From the NCBI RefSeq assembly GCF_002286815.1, contig NZ_MUNM01000068.1:1-64000 (forward strand): a stretch of 64,000 nucleotides of DNA, given 5' to 3'. The notes under the pieces were generated by a model, which saw only the letters and a list, made by a program, of their open reading frames with translations, ran no database searches and was not told the origin of the DNA. This document shows positions 1-7,397 of this stretch, one piece after another. How positions within the stretch are numbered: position 1 is the first letter of the stretch; the number at the start of each line of letters is the position of its first letter. Both the position numbers and the translations under genes were made by a program. The DNA comes from Pseudomonas sp. PICF141. GTDB taxonomy: Bacteria > Pseudomonadota > Gammaproteobacteria > Pseudomonadales > Pseudomonadaceae.

Positions 1-2
1 AA

Positions 3-78
3 GGGTGATTAGCTCAGCTGGGAGAGCGTCTGCCTTACAAGCAGAATGTCGGCGGTTCGATCCCGTCATCACCCACCA
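3..78 (+). tRNA. tRNA-Val (anticodon TAC)
   Basis: A complete cloverleaf is visible: acceptor stem GGGTGAT pairs with ATCACCC, and the anticodon stem TCTGC/GCAGA holds a seven-base loop CTTACAA with anticodon TAC at 36-38. The T arm contains GGTTCGATCCC. The 3' CCA at 76-78 is encoded. The gene reads GUA and other Val codons. It lies 19 bases upstream of tRNA-Asp and is probably cotranscribed with it. Confidence 0.97.
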
Positions 79-97
79 CTTACTTTCAACGCTACGC

Positions 98-174
98 GCA
101 GCGGTAGTTCAGTCGGTTAGAATACCGGCCTGTCACGCCGGGGGTCGCGGGTTCGAGTCCCGTCCGCTGCGCCA
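98..174 (+). tRNA. tRNA-Asp (anticodon GTC)
   Basis: Acceptor stem GCAGCGG pairs with CCGCTGC, followed by discriminator G and encoded CCA at 172-174. The anticodon arm GGCCTGTCACGCC places GTC in the loop, and the T loop GTTCGAGTC is canonical. It is the second gene of a Val-Asp tandem and is followed by a Rho-independent terminator. Confidence 0.97.
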
Positions 175-213
175 TATTCGGTATCTGGAACGCTGAACGC
201 CAGATCACCACAG

Positions 214-240
214 AAAGCCCGCTTAATGCGGGCTTTTTGC
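214..240 (+). terminator. Rho-independent terminator of the tRNA pair
   Basis: AAAGCCCGC (214-222) pairs perfectly with GCGGGCTTT (228-236) across the loop TTAAT, and the run of T continues to 237. It ends the tRNA-Val/tRNA-Asp transcript. Confidence 0.9.
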
Positions 241-338
241 TGTCTGGGATTTGGCTTTGTGCTGACCTTTCACTGAAAAGCGATCTGTTCGGTCATGCCA
301 GTTTTTCCATCATGCCTTACGCCTCAGGCCTCACGCCT

Positions 339-467
339 TGTAGCAGCTGCCGAAGGCTGCGTTCGGCTGCGTAGCAGTCGTAAAGCAGACCTCGGTGTGT
401 CAGGCAGACTTCGTCAGCCGATTTCACGACTGCTTCGCAGCCGAACGCAGGCTTCGCCAGCTGCTAC
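339..467. repeat. REP/BIME-type inverted repeat
   Basis: Two arms of about 40 bases, starting TGTAGCAGCTGCCGAAGG and ending in the imperfect reverse complement (CCTTCGGCAGCTGCTACA-like, with a few mismatches), flank about 45 bases. It belongs to the same family as the GTAGGAGCTGCCGAAGGCTG repeats elsewhere in the window. Apart from this element nothing gene-like is seen between 241 and 495. Confidence 0.75.
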
Positions 468-495
468 AGATCTCATTCCGGCTTAAGTGTCTTGT

Positions 496-1632
496 TCATT
501 GTTCGGCATTGCGACTGTGCCGATAGTCGCTGACGGCCTCATACACCGCTTTGCGCAACCGGTTGATCCCGCCAATCGGCCTATGGGCTTCAAGGCCGAA
601 CCATGGATTGAACGACAGGTTGTCGCATTGCAGGTTCAGCGCCGGCGTGTCGAAATCCTGAGCAGGCAGTTTGATCCGGGCTACGGTTTCATAGGGCGCG
701 TCGCTTTCGCTCCATTCGATACTGGTATCTTCAATGGGCATGTACTTGCCCGCATCCTGACGCTGGATCTGTAAGACGAAACACGCTGGCACCCGATCGG
801 TCGATAACTGCTGGTTCAGCGCACTGCGCAGAAAGTTTGGCAAGTTTTGATTTTGTGTGGGTAGCGCGTAGGCCGGGCAGCTATCGGGATCCGGCATCAC
901 ACGGAATTTAGCGTTGGCATCACCGAACTTGTACGGCGAAACCGAAAAGTAAGTGGTCTGCGTCGGGCTTGTCGGGGCAGGGGAGAGCGTCGCCAGCGCA
1001 ATGAACAGATGGCGAACCTGCCACGTGCGTGGGTCCCAGCCCGGGAAGAACGCCATCGCCTTTTTGCCATCAGCTTGAGCGGCCACATTCTGACGATACT
1101 CAGCGACATCGCTGACAAAGAAATTCGGATGGTTGAACATCACGAAGTCCTGTTCGCTGCGCCCTTGTCGGTCACTCAGCAACTGTTTGCCAGGCACATC
1201 AAGCAGTTTGATCGCCATGCCCCGAGCATCGCGGATGCTATCGAACTGCGGATACGCATTGCCGTTGGACAGCCGGATCGTCGCTTGCCAGGTTTTGCCC
1301 GGTTCGCTGAACACGCCTTGGCGTAACTCAGCCGTCAAATCCGACAGCACCTGTACCTCGGCCTTCACGCAGCCATGGGCCTTGGCATGGGCATCGCGCA
1401 GGTAACGGGTGCTTTCACGGTGTTGATCGACGATACGCACGGCCGTCTGGATGATGTCCTGGGTCATTGCTGCTTCGCCGTCCGGAATCAGTTCTTCAGC
1501 CGATACCGGGCCGCGATGCTGCCAGGCAGACCAGGCCATGATCAGCGCCCAGCCGAGCAGGCCCAGACCCAACAACCACAGCAGGGTTTTGCCCAGGAAG
1601 GCGCCCAGGCGCAACCAGAGAGTGATCAGCAT
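496..1632 (-). CDS. Membrane-anchored catalase-family haem protein
   Basis: This 378-residue protein belongs to the compact catalase-related family (SrpA-like). An uncleaved membrane anchor lies at about residues 8-36. The motif RDAHAKAHG holds the likely distal His82, and a C-terminal RLRKAVY motif gives the RxxxY haem-Tyr signature (Arg360, Tyr364). It is about 100 residues shorter than classical monofunctional catalases and lacks their C-terminal domain. The start has the SD AAGGA seven bases upstream and lies just after the stop of the di-haem cytochrome gene, so the two are translationally linked. I infer a periplasm-facing peroxide-handling enzyme; the substrate is not determined by the sequence. 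Confidence 0.85.
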   Translation of the reverse strand: MLITLWLRLGAFLGKTLLWLLGLGLLGWALIMAWSAWQHRGPVSAEELIPDGEAAMTQDIIQTAVRIVDQHRESTRYLRDAHAKAHGCVKAEVQVLSDLTAELRQGVFSEPGKTWQATIRLSNGNAYPQFDSIRDARGMAIKLLDVPGKQLLSDRQGRSEQDFVMFNHPNFFVSDVAEYRQNVAAQADGKKAMAFFPGWDPRTWQVRHLFIALATLSPAPTSPTQTTYFSVSPYKFGDANAKFRVMPDPDSCPAYALPTQNQNLPNFLRSALNQQLSTDRVPACFVLQIQRQDAGKYMPIEDTSIEWSESDAPYETVARIKLPAQDFDTPALNLQCDNLSFNPWFGLEAHRPIGGINRLRKAVYEAVSDYRHSRNAEQ

Positions 1633-1635
1633 GGG

Positions 1636-3477
1636 TCAATCCTTTTGACTGAGGCGGCGATCGGGCAACTGCGACTCCATCGGGCCGCCCAACACTTTCA
1701 GGTATTCCAGCAGCGCCCAGCGTTCCTCCGGCTGCAGCAGGCGACCAATGACGCCATTGCCGCGATCACCTGCGCGGAACTCGTGGCCGGTGTTGTGATT
1801 ACCGGTAATGCGCGTGTCGAATACAAAACCGTTGGTGAAGGCTTCGGTGCGATAGCCCAGATGTTTAGGGTCATATTCGAAAGTGCCCTTGTAGAACGTG
1901 GTAGCGCGTTCACTTTGTGGCGAGAGCAATTGATAAAGGCTGGGTACCGAACCGTTGTGCAGGAATGGCGGCGTGGCCCAGACGCCCGCCAAAGGTCGGG
2001 CTTTGTAGCTACGCAACTCCTGCACGCCGATCGGCAGGCCGAATCCATCCAGGTCCGGGCGCTCTGCGGGTGTCACATTGGCTGCGCGGTAGGCCTGGTT
2101 GCCCACGAAAGCAGTGACGTAAGCCAGTCCCTTGGCCACGGACAATTGGCTCATATCCAAGGGTTCTGTGGGTTTGGGATGCAGTTGTACGTCCAGTTGC
2201 GCAAGCTCCGCCGGGTCCCACTGTAAAGCCGTCAAATCGAAGCGGTGATCGGCAATGTTGTTGGCGGCGCCGGGGTCTGTGCCGATGACCTCCACAGGCA
2301 GCAACTTCAAATGTTGCACGGGTCTGCCGTCGCTTTGGGTCACACGGGGGACATGACATCCTGCGCAGTTTTCAGCGAACAGTTCGCGGCCTTTTGCGGC
2401 CAGGGGCATGTCAATGTGGCCCAACAGGGCTTCCGGCCAGACGGGCGGTTTGAGTCGCTGCAAGGTTTGCTCGATCCGATGCAGATCGCGCACCCGGACG
2501 CTGGAGGGGTAGCGGTCGTCGCCCTTGAGCGGCTGTCCGCTGCTGTCGAAGAAATTCAGCGTGGCGCCCACACCCAGGGCCTCACCGATATTACGGGCCA
2601 TCGGTTGCTGCGCCGAACCGTTCCACTGCACCCAGTCGAAGGTCCACATGTCCCACAGTTGCGGGTAGTCCACCGGAGCGTTGGCCACCCGGTAGTTGGC
2701 GGGTGAAATCGCGTCGCCAAAGCTGGCGTTGGCAATACGCCCGAAAGCATCGGTGCGGCCCGGGCCTTCTTCAGTGGGATAGAGGCCGCGATGGGTGTCG
2801 TTCCAGGCCACTTTCAAGAAAGTATCGAGTGAAACTTTGAAATCCTGGCGCAGTTGTTGATGCCGTGCCTCGTAGTCCTGACCCAAAACGTTGCGGGCGA
2901 AACGTTCGAATTTCCAGGGGTTGTAGTAAGTCGAGGCGAGACTGGCCACCAGTGCCTGACCGAAACTGCCACCCCGAAGGGTCGGGACACTGGAGGGCAA
3001 TACATGCTGGGCCGAGCCGCCATCGATGCGCACAGCCTGGCCATTGAAGCGTAGTTCGCCGGTATGGCAGGCGGCGCATGTGATGTCCAGGAATTCGTCC
3101 TGGCTGCCGGGGTTTTGATGACGGGCAAAACCGACGGGCAAGTTACCGGGATTGCTCGACGTGGCTTTCTGGCTCGGGTCGATCAGAAAACCAAAGCGTG
3201 CCAGGTATTCAGGAGCGGCGAATCGTTCTTGTGAGAAGGGCAATTCCAGGGCGTTGAACCAGTCATAGCGCAAGCCTTTGACCTGGGTACCCTGAGGGGT
3301 GAAGTAGTAAGCCTGTCGGTCGGCGGCACTCCATTGCTCCAGGTAATTTACCTGTTGCGCGGGTGACCAGGCTGGCAATTTCGGGTTGGCGACGTAATAC
3401 AGCACGACGGCGAGGCCCAGCCCCAGCAAGACTGCGATCAGAATCAGCAAGCGGAATATGAGGCGCACGATAAACAT
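1636..3477 (-). CDS. Di-haem cytochrome c peroxidase-like protein
   Basis: This 613-residue protein begins with a single hydrophobic segment (residues 5-28) that acts as a signal anchor. It carries two covalent haem-binding motifs, CAACH at residues 134-138 and CAGCH at 371-375, the second followed by a PPFLHNGSVPSL stretch typical of di-haem peroxidase and RoxA-like proteins. Family knowledge points to a periplasmic electron-transfer or peroxidase role. It is the first gene of a two-gene operon with the catalase-family gene four bases downstream, so both probably act on the same oxidative substrate. No regulatory site was recognised in the 260-base gap upstream. Confidence 0.85.
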   Translation of the reverse strand: MFIVRLIFRLLILIAVLLGLGLAVVLYYVANPKLPAWSPAQQVNYLEQWSAADRQAYYFTPQGTQVKGLRYDWFNALELPFSQERFAAPEYLARFGFLIDPSQKATSSNPGNLPVGFARHQNPGSQDEFLDITCAACHTGELRFNGQAVRIDGGSAQHVLPSSVPTLRGGSFGQALVASLASTYYNPWKFERFARNVLGQDYEARHQQLRQDFKVSLDTFLKVAWNDTHRGLYPTEEGPGRTDAFGRIANASFGDAISPANYRVANAPVDYPQLWDMWTFDWVQWNGSAQQPMARNIGEALGVGATLNFFDSSGQPLKGDDRYPSSVRVRDLHRIEQTLQRLKPPVWPEALLGHIDMPLAAKGRELFAENCAGCHVPRVTQSDGRPVQHLKLLPVEVIGTDPGAANNIADHRFDLTALQWDPAELAQLDVQLHPKPTEPLDMSQLSVAKGLAYVTAFVGNQAYRAANVTPAERPDLDGFGLPIGVQELRSYKARPLAGVWATPPFLHNGSVPSLYQLLSPQSERATTFYKGTFEYDPKHLGYRTEAFTNGFVFDTRITGNHNTGHEFRAGDRGNGVIGRLLQPEERWALLEYLKVLGGPMESQLPDRRLSQKD

Positions 3478-3738
3478 CCTTGTCAGTTTGTTAGCTCCCT
3501 TATGCCTCAGCTCACGAAGTGCGGCAAGAGGCCATTACGCCAGAGTCTGTGGGAACCGGCGCTTGAGTCCGTAAGAGCGAAATGACAGAAGCTTCATCCT
3601 TCTATAGCTAAAATGCGTTTAAACACCTGAACTTATCAGACGTTTCCTGCTCTCATGCCGGTAGCCATTGGTCGTGGCGGCCTGATAAGCTCGCGGCTTT
3701 ACTCGATTGCCCTTTAGGCGCATGAACAAGGAAATAGC

Positions 3739-4452
3739 ATGAAACAGCATCGGTTGGCGGCGGCGGTGGCCCTGGTTGGCCTGGTACTTGCGGGTTGTGA
3801 TTCGCAGACCAGCGTAGAGCTGAAAACCCCGGCGCAAAAAGCTTCCTACGGTATCGGCCTGAACATGGGCAAAAGCCTGGCTCAGGAAGGCATGGATGAC
3901 CTGGATTCCAAAGCGGTAGCCCAGGGCATCGAAGATGCCGTCGGCAAGAAAGAACAGAAGCTGAAAGATGAAGAGCTGGTTGAAGCCTTCGCTGCATTGC
4001 AAAAGCGTGCTGAAGAGCGTTTGGCCAAGATGAGCGAAGAGTCGGCAGCCGCTGGCAAGAAATTCCTCGAAGAGAACGGCAAGAAAGCGGGTGTCACCAC
4101 CACAGCTTCCGGCCTGCAATACGAAGTGATCAAAAAAGCCGATGGCGCTCAGCCTAAGCCGACTGACGTAGTGACTGTTCACTACACCGGTAAGCTGACC
4201 AATGGCACCGTTTTCGACAGTTCCGTCGAGCGCGGCAGCCCGATCGATCTGCCGGTCAGCGGTGTGATTCCGGGTTGGGTCGAAGGCCTGCAACTGATGC
4301 ACGTTGGCGAGAAGTACAAATTGTACATCCCTAGCGAACTGGCTTACGGCGCTCAAAGCCCAAGCCCGGCGATTCCAGCCAACTCGGTGCTGGTATTCGA
4401 CCTGGAGCTGCTGGCCATCAAGGATCCAGCCAAACAAGACGCCCCTCAGTAA
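3739..4452 (+). CDS. FKBP-type peptidyl-prolyl isomerase lipoprotein
   Basis: This 237-residue protein begins with a lipoprotein signal ending LAGC, so Cys20 is the predicted acylated N-terminus of the mature protein. An alpha-helical FKBP_N-type dimerisation region (about 30-120) is followed by an FKBP catalytic domain (about 130-230) with the VTVHYTGKLTNGTVFDSS core and an IPSELAYG segment. The arrangement matches the Mip/FkpA class of periplasmic or outer-membrane folding helpers. The start follows an AAGGAAATAGC ribosome site. It appears monocistronic, with a hairpin just after the stop. Confidence 0.92.
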   Translation: MKQHRLAAAVALVGLVLAGCDSQTSVELKTPAQKASYGIGLNMGKSLAQEGMDDLDSKAVAQGIEDAVGKKEQKLKDEELVEAFAALQKRAEERLAKMSEESAAAGKKFLEENGKKAGVTTTASGLQYEVIKKADGAQPKPTDVVTVHYTGKLTNGTVFDSSVERGSPIDLPVSGVIPGWVEGLQLMHVGEKYKLYIPSELAYGAQSPSPAIPANSVLVFDLELLAIKDPAKQDAPQ

Positions 4453-4470
4453 TTCGCGTCTGCTTTACAA

Positions 4471-4502
4471 ACAACGCCTCGCTTATGCGGGGCGTTGTTG
4501 CA
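4471..4502 (+). terminator. Terminator after the FKBP gene
   Basis: ACAACGCC (4471-4478) pairs with GGCGTTGT (4491-4498), extended by TCGC/GCGG around a TTAT loop. The T tail is short, so termination strength is uncertain. Confidence 0.7.
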
Positions 4503-4703
4503 TCTGGCGTTCAGTGGAGGTAAACAAAGCGAACGGATGCGGTACGCTGAAGTCATAGCCAGTGAGAGCGCTCGAGCTAGACGGGCCAGAACGCCAAGTC
4601 AATGAAATCTTGGGTTTTTTTATGTGAGTAAAAAACGCCCGATCTGAGTCAGGCCCTTATGAAACGGGGCTTTCAGCGTAGAAATGCAGCTCTGTTCACA
4701 AGG

Positions 4704-4726
4704 TTATCCACAATTTGTGTGGATAA
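4704..4726. promoter_or_regulatory. Inverted pair of perfect DnaA boxes
   Basis: TTATCCACA at 4704-4712 is followed, after ATTTG, by its reverse complement TGTGGATAA at 4718-4726. Both match the E. coli/Pseudomonas DnaA-box consensus exactly. They end 20 bases before the start of the DUF1232 gene, a position that suggests promoter control by DnaA rather than an origin; no AT-rich unwinding element or box cluster is seen here. Confidence 0.6.
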
Positions 4727-4746
4727 CATTTCAGTGGGAGTAATAA

Positions 4747-5202
4747 ATGAAAACGCCCTGGAATTTTGCTCGTTTCCTGCCTCTGGCTGGACGCCTGCTC
4801 GCCCGTGGTCGTTTGCCGACCCTGCTGTTCGCGGTTGCCAGCAAAGGTGCCAGTCAGGGCAATCGTCTGGGCAAGCTCAAAGACGATCTGCGCCTGTTGC
4901 AGGCTCTTTGCCTGGCTTACTGGCGTGGCGAATACCGGGCCATCAGCCCGAAAGCACTGGTTTCAGTGGTGGCCGGCCTGATGTATTTCCTGAGCCCCGT
5001 CGATGCGATCCCGGATTTACTTCCCATGTTTGGCATGCTCGACGACATTGCCGTGCTGGCCTGGTTGATGAAAGTCCTTGATGACGAGCTCAATGCCTTC
5101 CGCGCCTGGCGCAAACGTCAGCCGCCGGAGAAGCTCGCGGTCGTCGAACGCTTGCCTGATACCTCTGAACAATTACAGCTGCAGGGACCGAAAAAAAACT
5201 GA
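4747..5202 (+). CDS. YkvA-family (DUF1232) membrane protein
   Basis: This 151-residue protein contains the DUF1232 core at about residues 70-110, with the diagnostic MYFLSPVDAIPDLLPMFG and DDIAVL stretches. One or two hydrophobic helices are predicted in the same region. The biochemical role of the family is not established. The ATG follows TGGGAGTAATAA, a good ribosome site. The gene is preceded by two perfect DnaA boxes and is followed by a separate HTH gene set 115 bases downstream. Confidence 0.88.
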   Translation: MKTPWNFARFLPLAGRLLARGRLPTLLFAVASKGASQGNRLGKLKDDLRLLQALCLAYWRGEYRAISPKALVSVVAGLMYFLSPVDAIPDLLPMFGMLDDIAVLAWLMKVLDDELNAFRAWRKRQPPEKLAVVERLPDTSEQLQLQGPKKN

Positions 5203-5317
5203 GTCCATTCAGAATCCTCCACATATTCATACCGCCCCGCGACCTTGGTCGCTGTTAGGATTACACTTCTAAGGAAAAGCGCCGACTCGCTAAGTGTCGT
5301 TGTCCTACGGGGTGGTC

Positions 5318-5659
5318 ATGGATATTCAGATAATTACACGCGAAGGCGAGCCCGAATATGCGGTTCTGCCATGGGCTCAGTATCAGGCTCTACTGAAAGC
5401 AGCAGGCATCAAGCAACAACCACCGCGTGACGCCACAGTGCCTCCCGCGGCGGCACCAGACCAGATTCTTCCGGGTCTGGATCAACTACGCAATTTGCGC
5501 GAAGGGAAGGGCATCGCCATTGAGGCGCTCGCCCGCACGGTAGGCATCAGCCCGTCATATCTCGCCTTGATCGAAAGCGGAGAGCGTCAACCTGACGCTG
5601 CTATTCGCCGCAGCCTCGCCTGGGAATTGACGGTGCCAGGATGGAGGGATGAATCGTGA
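5318..5659 (+). CDS. HTH (XRE-type) regulator with Phd-like N-terminus
   Basis: This is 113 residues long from the ATG at 5318; a GTG at 5294 would add eight residues but has no better ribosome site. The first 30 residues (PEYAVLPWAQYQALL) resemble the N-terminal dimerisation segment of Phd/YefM-type antitoxins. Residues about 55-105 form an XRE helix-turn-helix (LREGKGIAIEALARTVGIS, then YLALIESGERQP). Its stop overlaps the GTG start of the next gene, so the three genes from here to 6435 are probably one operon. The combination suggests a DNA-binding regulator; no toxin partner is obvious. Confidence 0.8.
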   Translation: MDIQIITREGEPEYAVLPWAQYQALLKAAGIKQQPPRDATVPPAAAPDQILPGLDQLRNLREGKGIAIEALARTVGISPSYLALIESGERQPDAAIRRSLAWELTVPGWRDES

Positions 5660-6027
5660 GCGTACGCATCAGTCGTCAACATTGGGATGGATTGTTGGGG
5701 GAGCTGGATCAGGCGCGTCGTCAGCGCCATCTTTTGACTTATCGGGCGTTGCTGGAGCGTTTGCAGCTCCCCACGCCAGCCATGCAAACTTTGACCGCAG
5801 CCCTTGAGCATTTGGCCGCGCTGGATGCCAGAGCCGAGCAGCCGTTGCGCAGCTCGTTGGTGATCAGCCAGGGCGCCAGCCGCTTGCCGCGCACCGGCTT
5901 CTTTGAATGTGTCGAGCGACTCGGGCGCTTCTCCGGACCGTCCGATGGCGTGGCTGCCGCATCCTGGCATGCCTCGGAAGTGGTGCGAGTGTTCGAATAC
6001 GAGTACCCCGAATCGGCGGAAGCCTGA
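5656..6027 (+). CDS. Conserved hypothetical protein, middle gene of HTH operon
   Basis: This 123-residue product starts at a GTG whose last two bases form part of the previous gene's TGA (GTGA overlap), a strong sign of translational coupling. The protein is soluble, rich in Arg, Leu and Ala and predicted mostly helical in its first 75 residues. No catalytic motif or known domain was recognised. It ends directly against the next gene, and its function is unknown. Confidence 0.7.
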   Translation: MSVRISRQHWDGLLGELDQARRQRHLLTYRALLERLQLPTPAMQTLTAALEHLAALDARAEQPLRSSLVISQGASRLPRTGFFECVERLGRFSGPSDGVAAASWHASEVVRVFEYEYPESAEA

Positions 6028-6435
6028 GTGTTTTTACGACTCAAGGCGCGGGCTGGTTACTGGCTGGCCCGCCGGTTGTTCCACTGGTCGTGGTTTGTGC
6101 GTCAACCGCGAGGCTGGAGCTGGCTCGAGGGCCAGTTTGCGCGTATGGCGAACCTGGGTGATGTCGGCGCCCAGAGCTTCTATGGCCACATTCTGACCTT
6201 TCGCGGCGTCGGTCTTTGGGCACGCGAGGAAGGTGTGCGATTACTGCGCCTGGCGGCGTTGGCGGGGGATGGCAAGGCGGCCTATCAGGTGGGCGTGATC
6301 TGCCTGGCCGGCACGCCGAGCAAGGCGCCGGATCCGGTGGAAGCGGCTCGCTGGTGGGAAATGGCGGCGAAGGCCGGGCATCCGTTGGCTGAACTCAAGT
6401 TGAAAGAGCTGGCGTCTCGTGGTGCTGCGGATTAA
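6028..6435 (+). CDS. Sel1-like repeat protein
   Basis: This 135-residue protein begins at GTG immediately after the preceding stop. Residues about 40-130 hold two to three Sel1-type (TPR-like) helical repeats, visible as AxxGDxxAxxxxGxxxL patterns such as LAALAGDGKAAYQVGVICLAG and AARWWEMAAKAGHPLAELKL. The first 30 residues are basic and aromatic rather than a clear signal peptide. Sel1 repeats mediate protein contacts; the partner is unknown. It is the last gene of the HTH-led operon and is followed by a hairpin. Confidence 0.78.
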   Translation: MFLRLKARAGYWLARRLFHWSWFVRQPRGWSWLEGQFARMANLGDVGAQSFYGHILTFRGVGLWAREEGVRLLRLAALAGDGKAAYQVGVICLAGTPSKAPDPVEAARWWEMAAKAGHPLAELKLKELASRGAAD

Positions 6436-6457
6436 GCAATCAAGTGTCTGACAAATG

Positions 6458-6490
6458 AACGTGGCGAGGGGGGAAACCTACCGCCACGTT
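6458..6490 (+). terminator. Hairpin, possible terminator of the HTH operon
   Basis: AACGTGGCG (6458-6466) pairs perfectly with CGCCACGTT (6482-6490) across a purine-rich 15-base loop. Only a weak T tract follows, so it could be a Rho-independent terminator or an mRNA 3'-end stabiliser. Confidence 0.55.
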
Positions 6491-6692
6491 TGCGTTTCTG
6501 CCTGCTCGTAGATGGCGTAGCCACTAAAAGAATCGCCCTACATCAACATCATCCTTTCCCGACTTCTTTCCTGATTGATCCCCCGCAAAGTCTCGCGCGT
6601 TTATTGCCGTGTAGATCCATCGGAGATTTCCTTCAAGTTGTAGCGGATTGCATGAACTGGTGCGCGATGCGCTCCATCGATAGTCTTGGGGG

Positions 6693-6921
6693 TGTCACTG
6701 CAAATTCAGTGACAGGGCGTGGAAGCCCTTCTATCGTTAGGCGCATCAAGCGCCACCAGTGCGGCGTTTTTTATCGTCTGTGTTTTATGGTGGCTGTGCG
6801 CGGGGCGCTTTCGAGTGCGCCAGGTGCCTAACGTCCTGGTCTTCCACACCTGCGTACAGCCGCCACCTATTGCGTGGAAGTGATTTCTGGCGGCTCCAAT
6901 CCATACGTTAGGAGCCAAACA
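6693..6921 (+). promoter_or_regulatory. Highly structured putative leader RNA of the DUF3077 gene
   Basis: Several hairpins follow one another: TGTCACTG/CAGTGACA (6693-6714), GGGC/GCCC around GTGGAA (6715-6728), and GGCGC/GCGCC (6740-6754). The 3' arm of the last can instead pair as AAGCGCC (6748-6754) with GGCGTTT (6763-6769), directly before a T6 tract, giving an attenuator-like alternative. Downstream, GGTGGC (6789-6794) can pair with GCCACC (6861-6866), enclosing GGCGC/GCGCC and CCAGG/CCTGG stems. Finally GGCTCC (6892-6897) pairs with GGAGCC (6911-6916), which contains the Shine-Dalgarno. This fits a cis-acting regulatory RNA; no named Rfam class was recognised. Confidence 0.5.
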
Positions 6922-7251
6922 ATGACAGCAATTACCCCTGATCCACCCTACGAAAAACCAATTCCCCATCCCAAAAACCGCTTTATGGCGCTCACCAGCA
7001 ATTGCAGTGACATGCCTACCCTGTTCGTCGATACCCATGCGCCGCTCGATGTTTTGTATGACGCTGCCGGCTATCGAATTCGTGCCGTCACCCAGGTGCT
7101 TGAGAACCTGTCCATGCGCGGCTCAGTCGAGTGTGATTCGATGATTCTCAGCGACTTTGCCTTGCTCTGTGCCATTCCATTGCGCGATGGGTGTGATGTG
7201 CTGGATGTGATTGGGCGGCGGTTGCGGGCTCGGCCTTCGGGCGATGTCTAG
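6922..7251 (+). CDS. DUF3077-type small protein
   Basis: This 109-residue protein resembles the Pseudomonas DUF3077/DUF6124-like small proteins: an N-terminal MTxITPDPP start, then a domain around residues 35-105 with the PLDVLYDAAGYRIRAVTQVL stretch. No enzymatic residues or membrane segments are seen, and the family has no established function. The ATG lies eight bases after AGGAG, which sits inside the 3' arm of a GGCTCC/GGAGCC hairpin, so translation is likely controlled by that structure. It stands alone between repeats. Confidence 0.72.
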   Translation: MTAITPDPPYEKPIPHPKNRFMALTSNCSDMPTLFVDTHAPLDVLYDAAGYRIRAVTQVLENLSMRGSVECDSMILSDFALLCAIPLRDGCDVLDVIGRRLRARPSGDV

Positions 7252-7293
7252 TGACGGATTAGTCTTGGAAATTTGTGGTGCCTGAGCGGGTCT

Positions 7294-7385
7294 CTTCGCG
7301 GGCAAGCCTCGCTCCTACGGGTTTTGTGTCGTTTGTAGATATGCGAACGACACAAAACCCGTAGGAGCGAGGCTTGCCCGCGAAG
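7294..7385. repeat. Perfect 40-bp inverted repeat (BIME-type)
   Basis: The arms 7294-7333 and 7346-7385 are exact reverse complements separated by 12 bases. They contain the CGCGGGCAAGCCTCGCTCCTAC core found at several other places in this window. It sits between two convergent genes and may serve as a bidirectional terminator or mRNA stabiliser. Confidence 0.9.
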
Positions 7386-7397
7386 GCGTCAGATCAA

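Noticed and set aside
4690..4740. Replication origin suggested by the DnaA boxes
   Set aside because: Only two boxes, no dnaA or parAB genes, no AT-rich unwinding element; promoter regulation fits better.
6490..6831. Frame of 113 codons in the leader region
   Set aside because: It runs through several perfect hairpins with no ribosome site and unlikely composition; the stretch is better explained as structured RNA.
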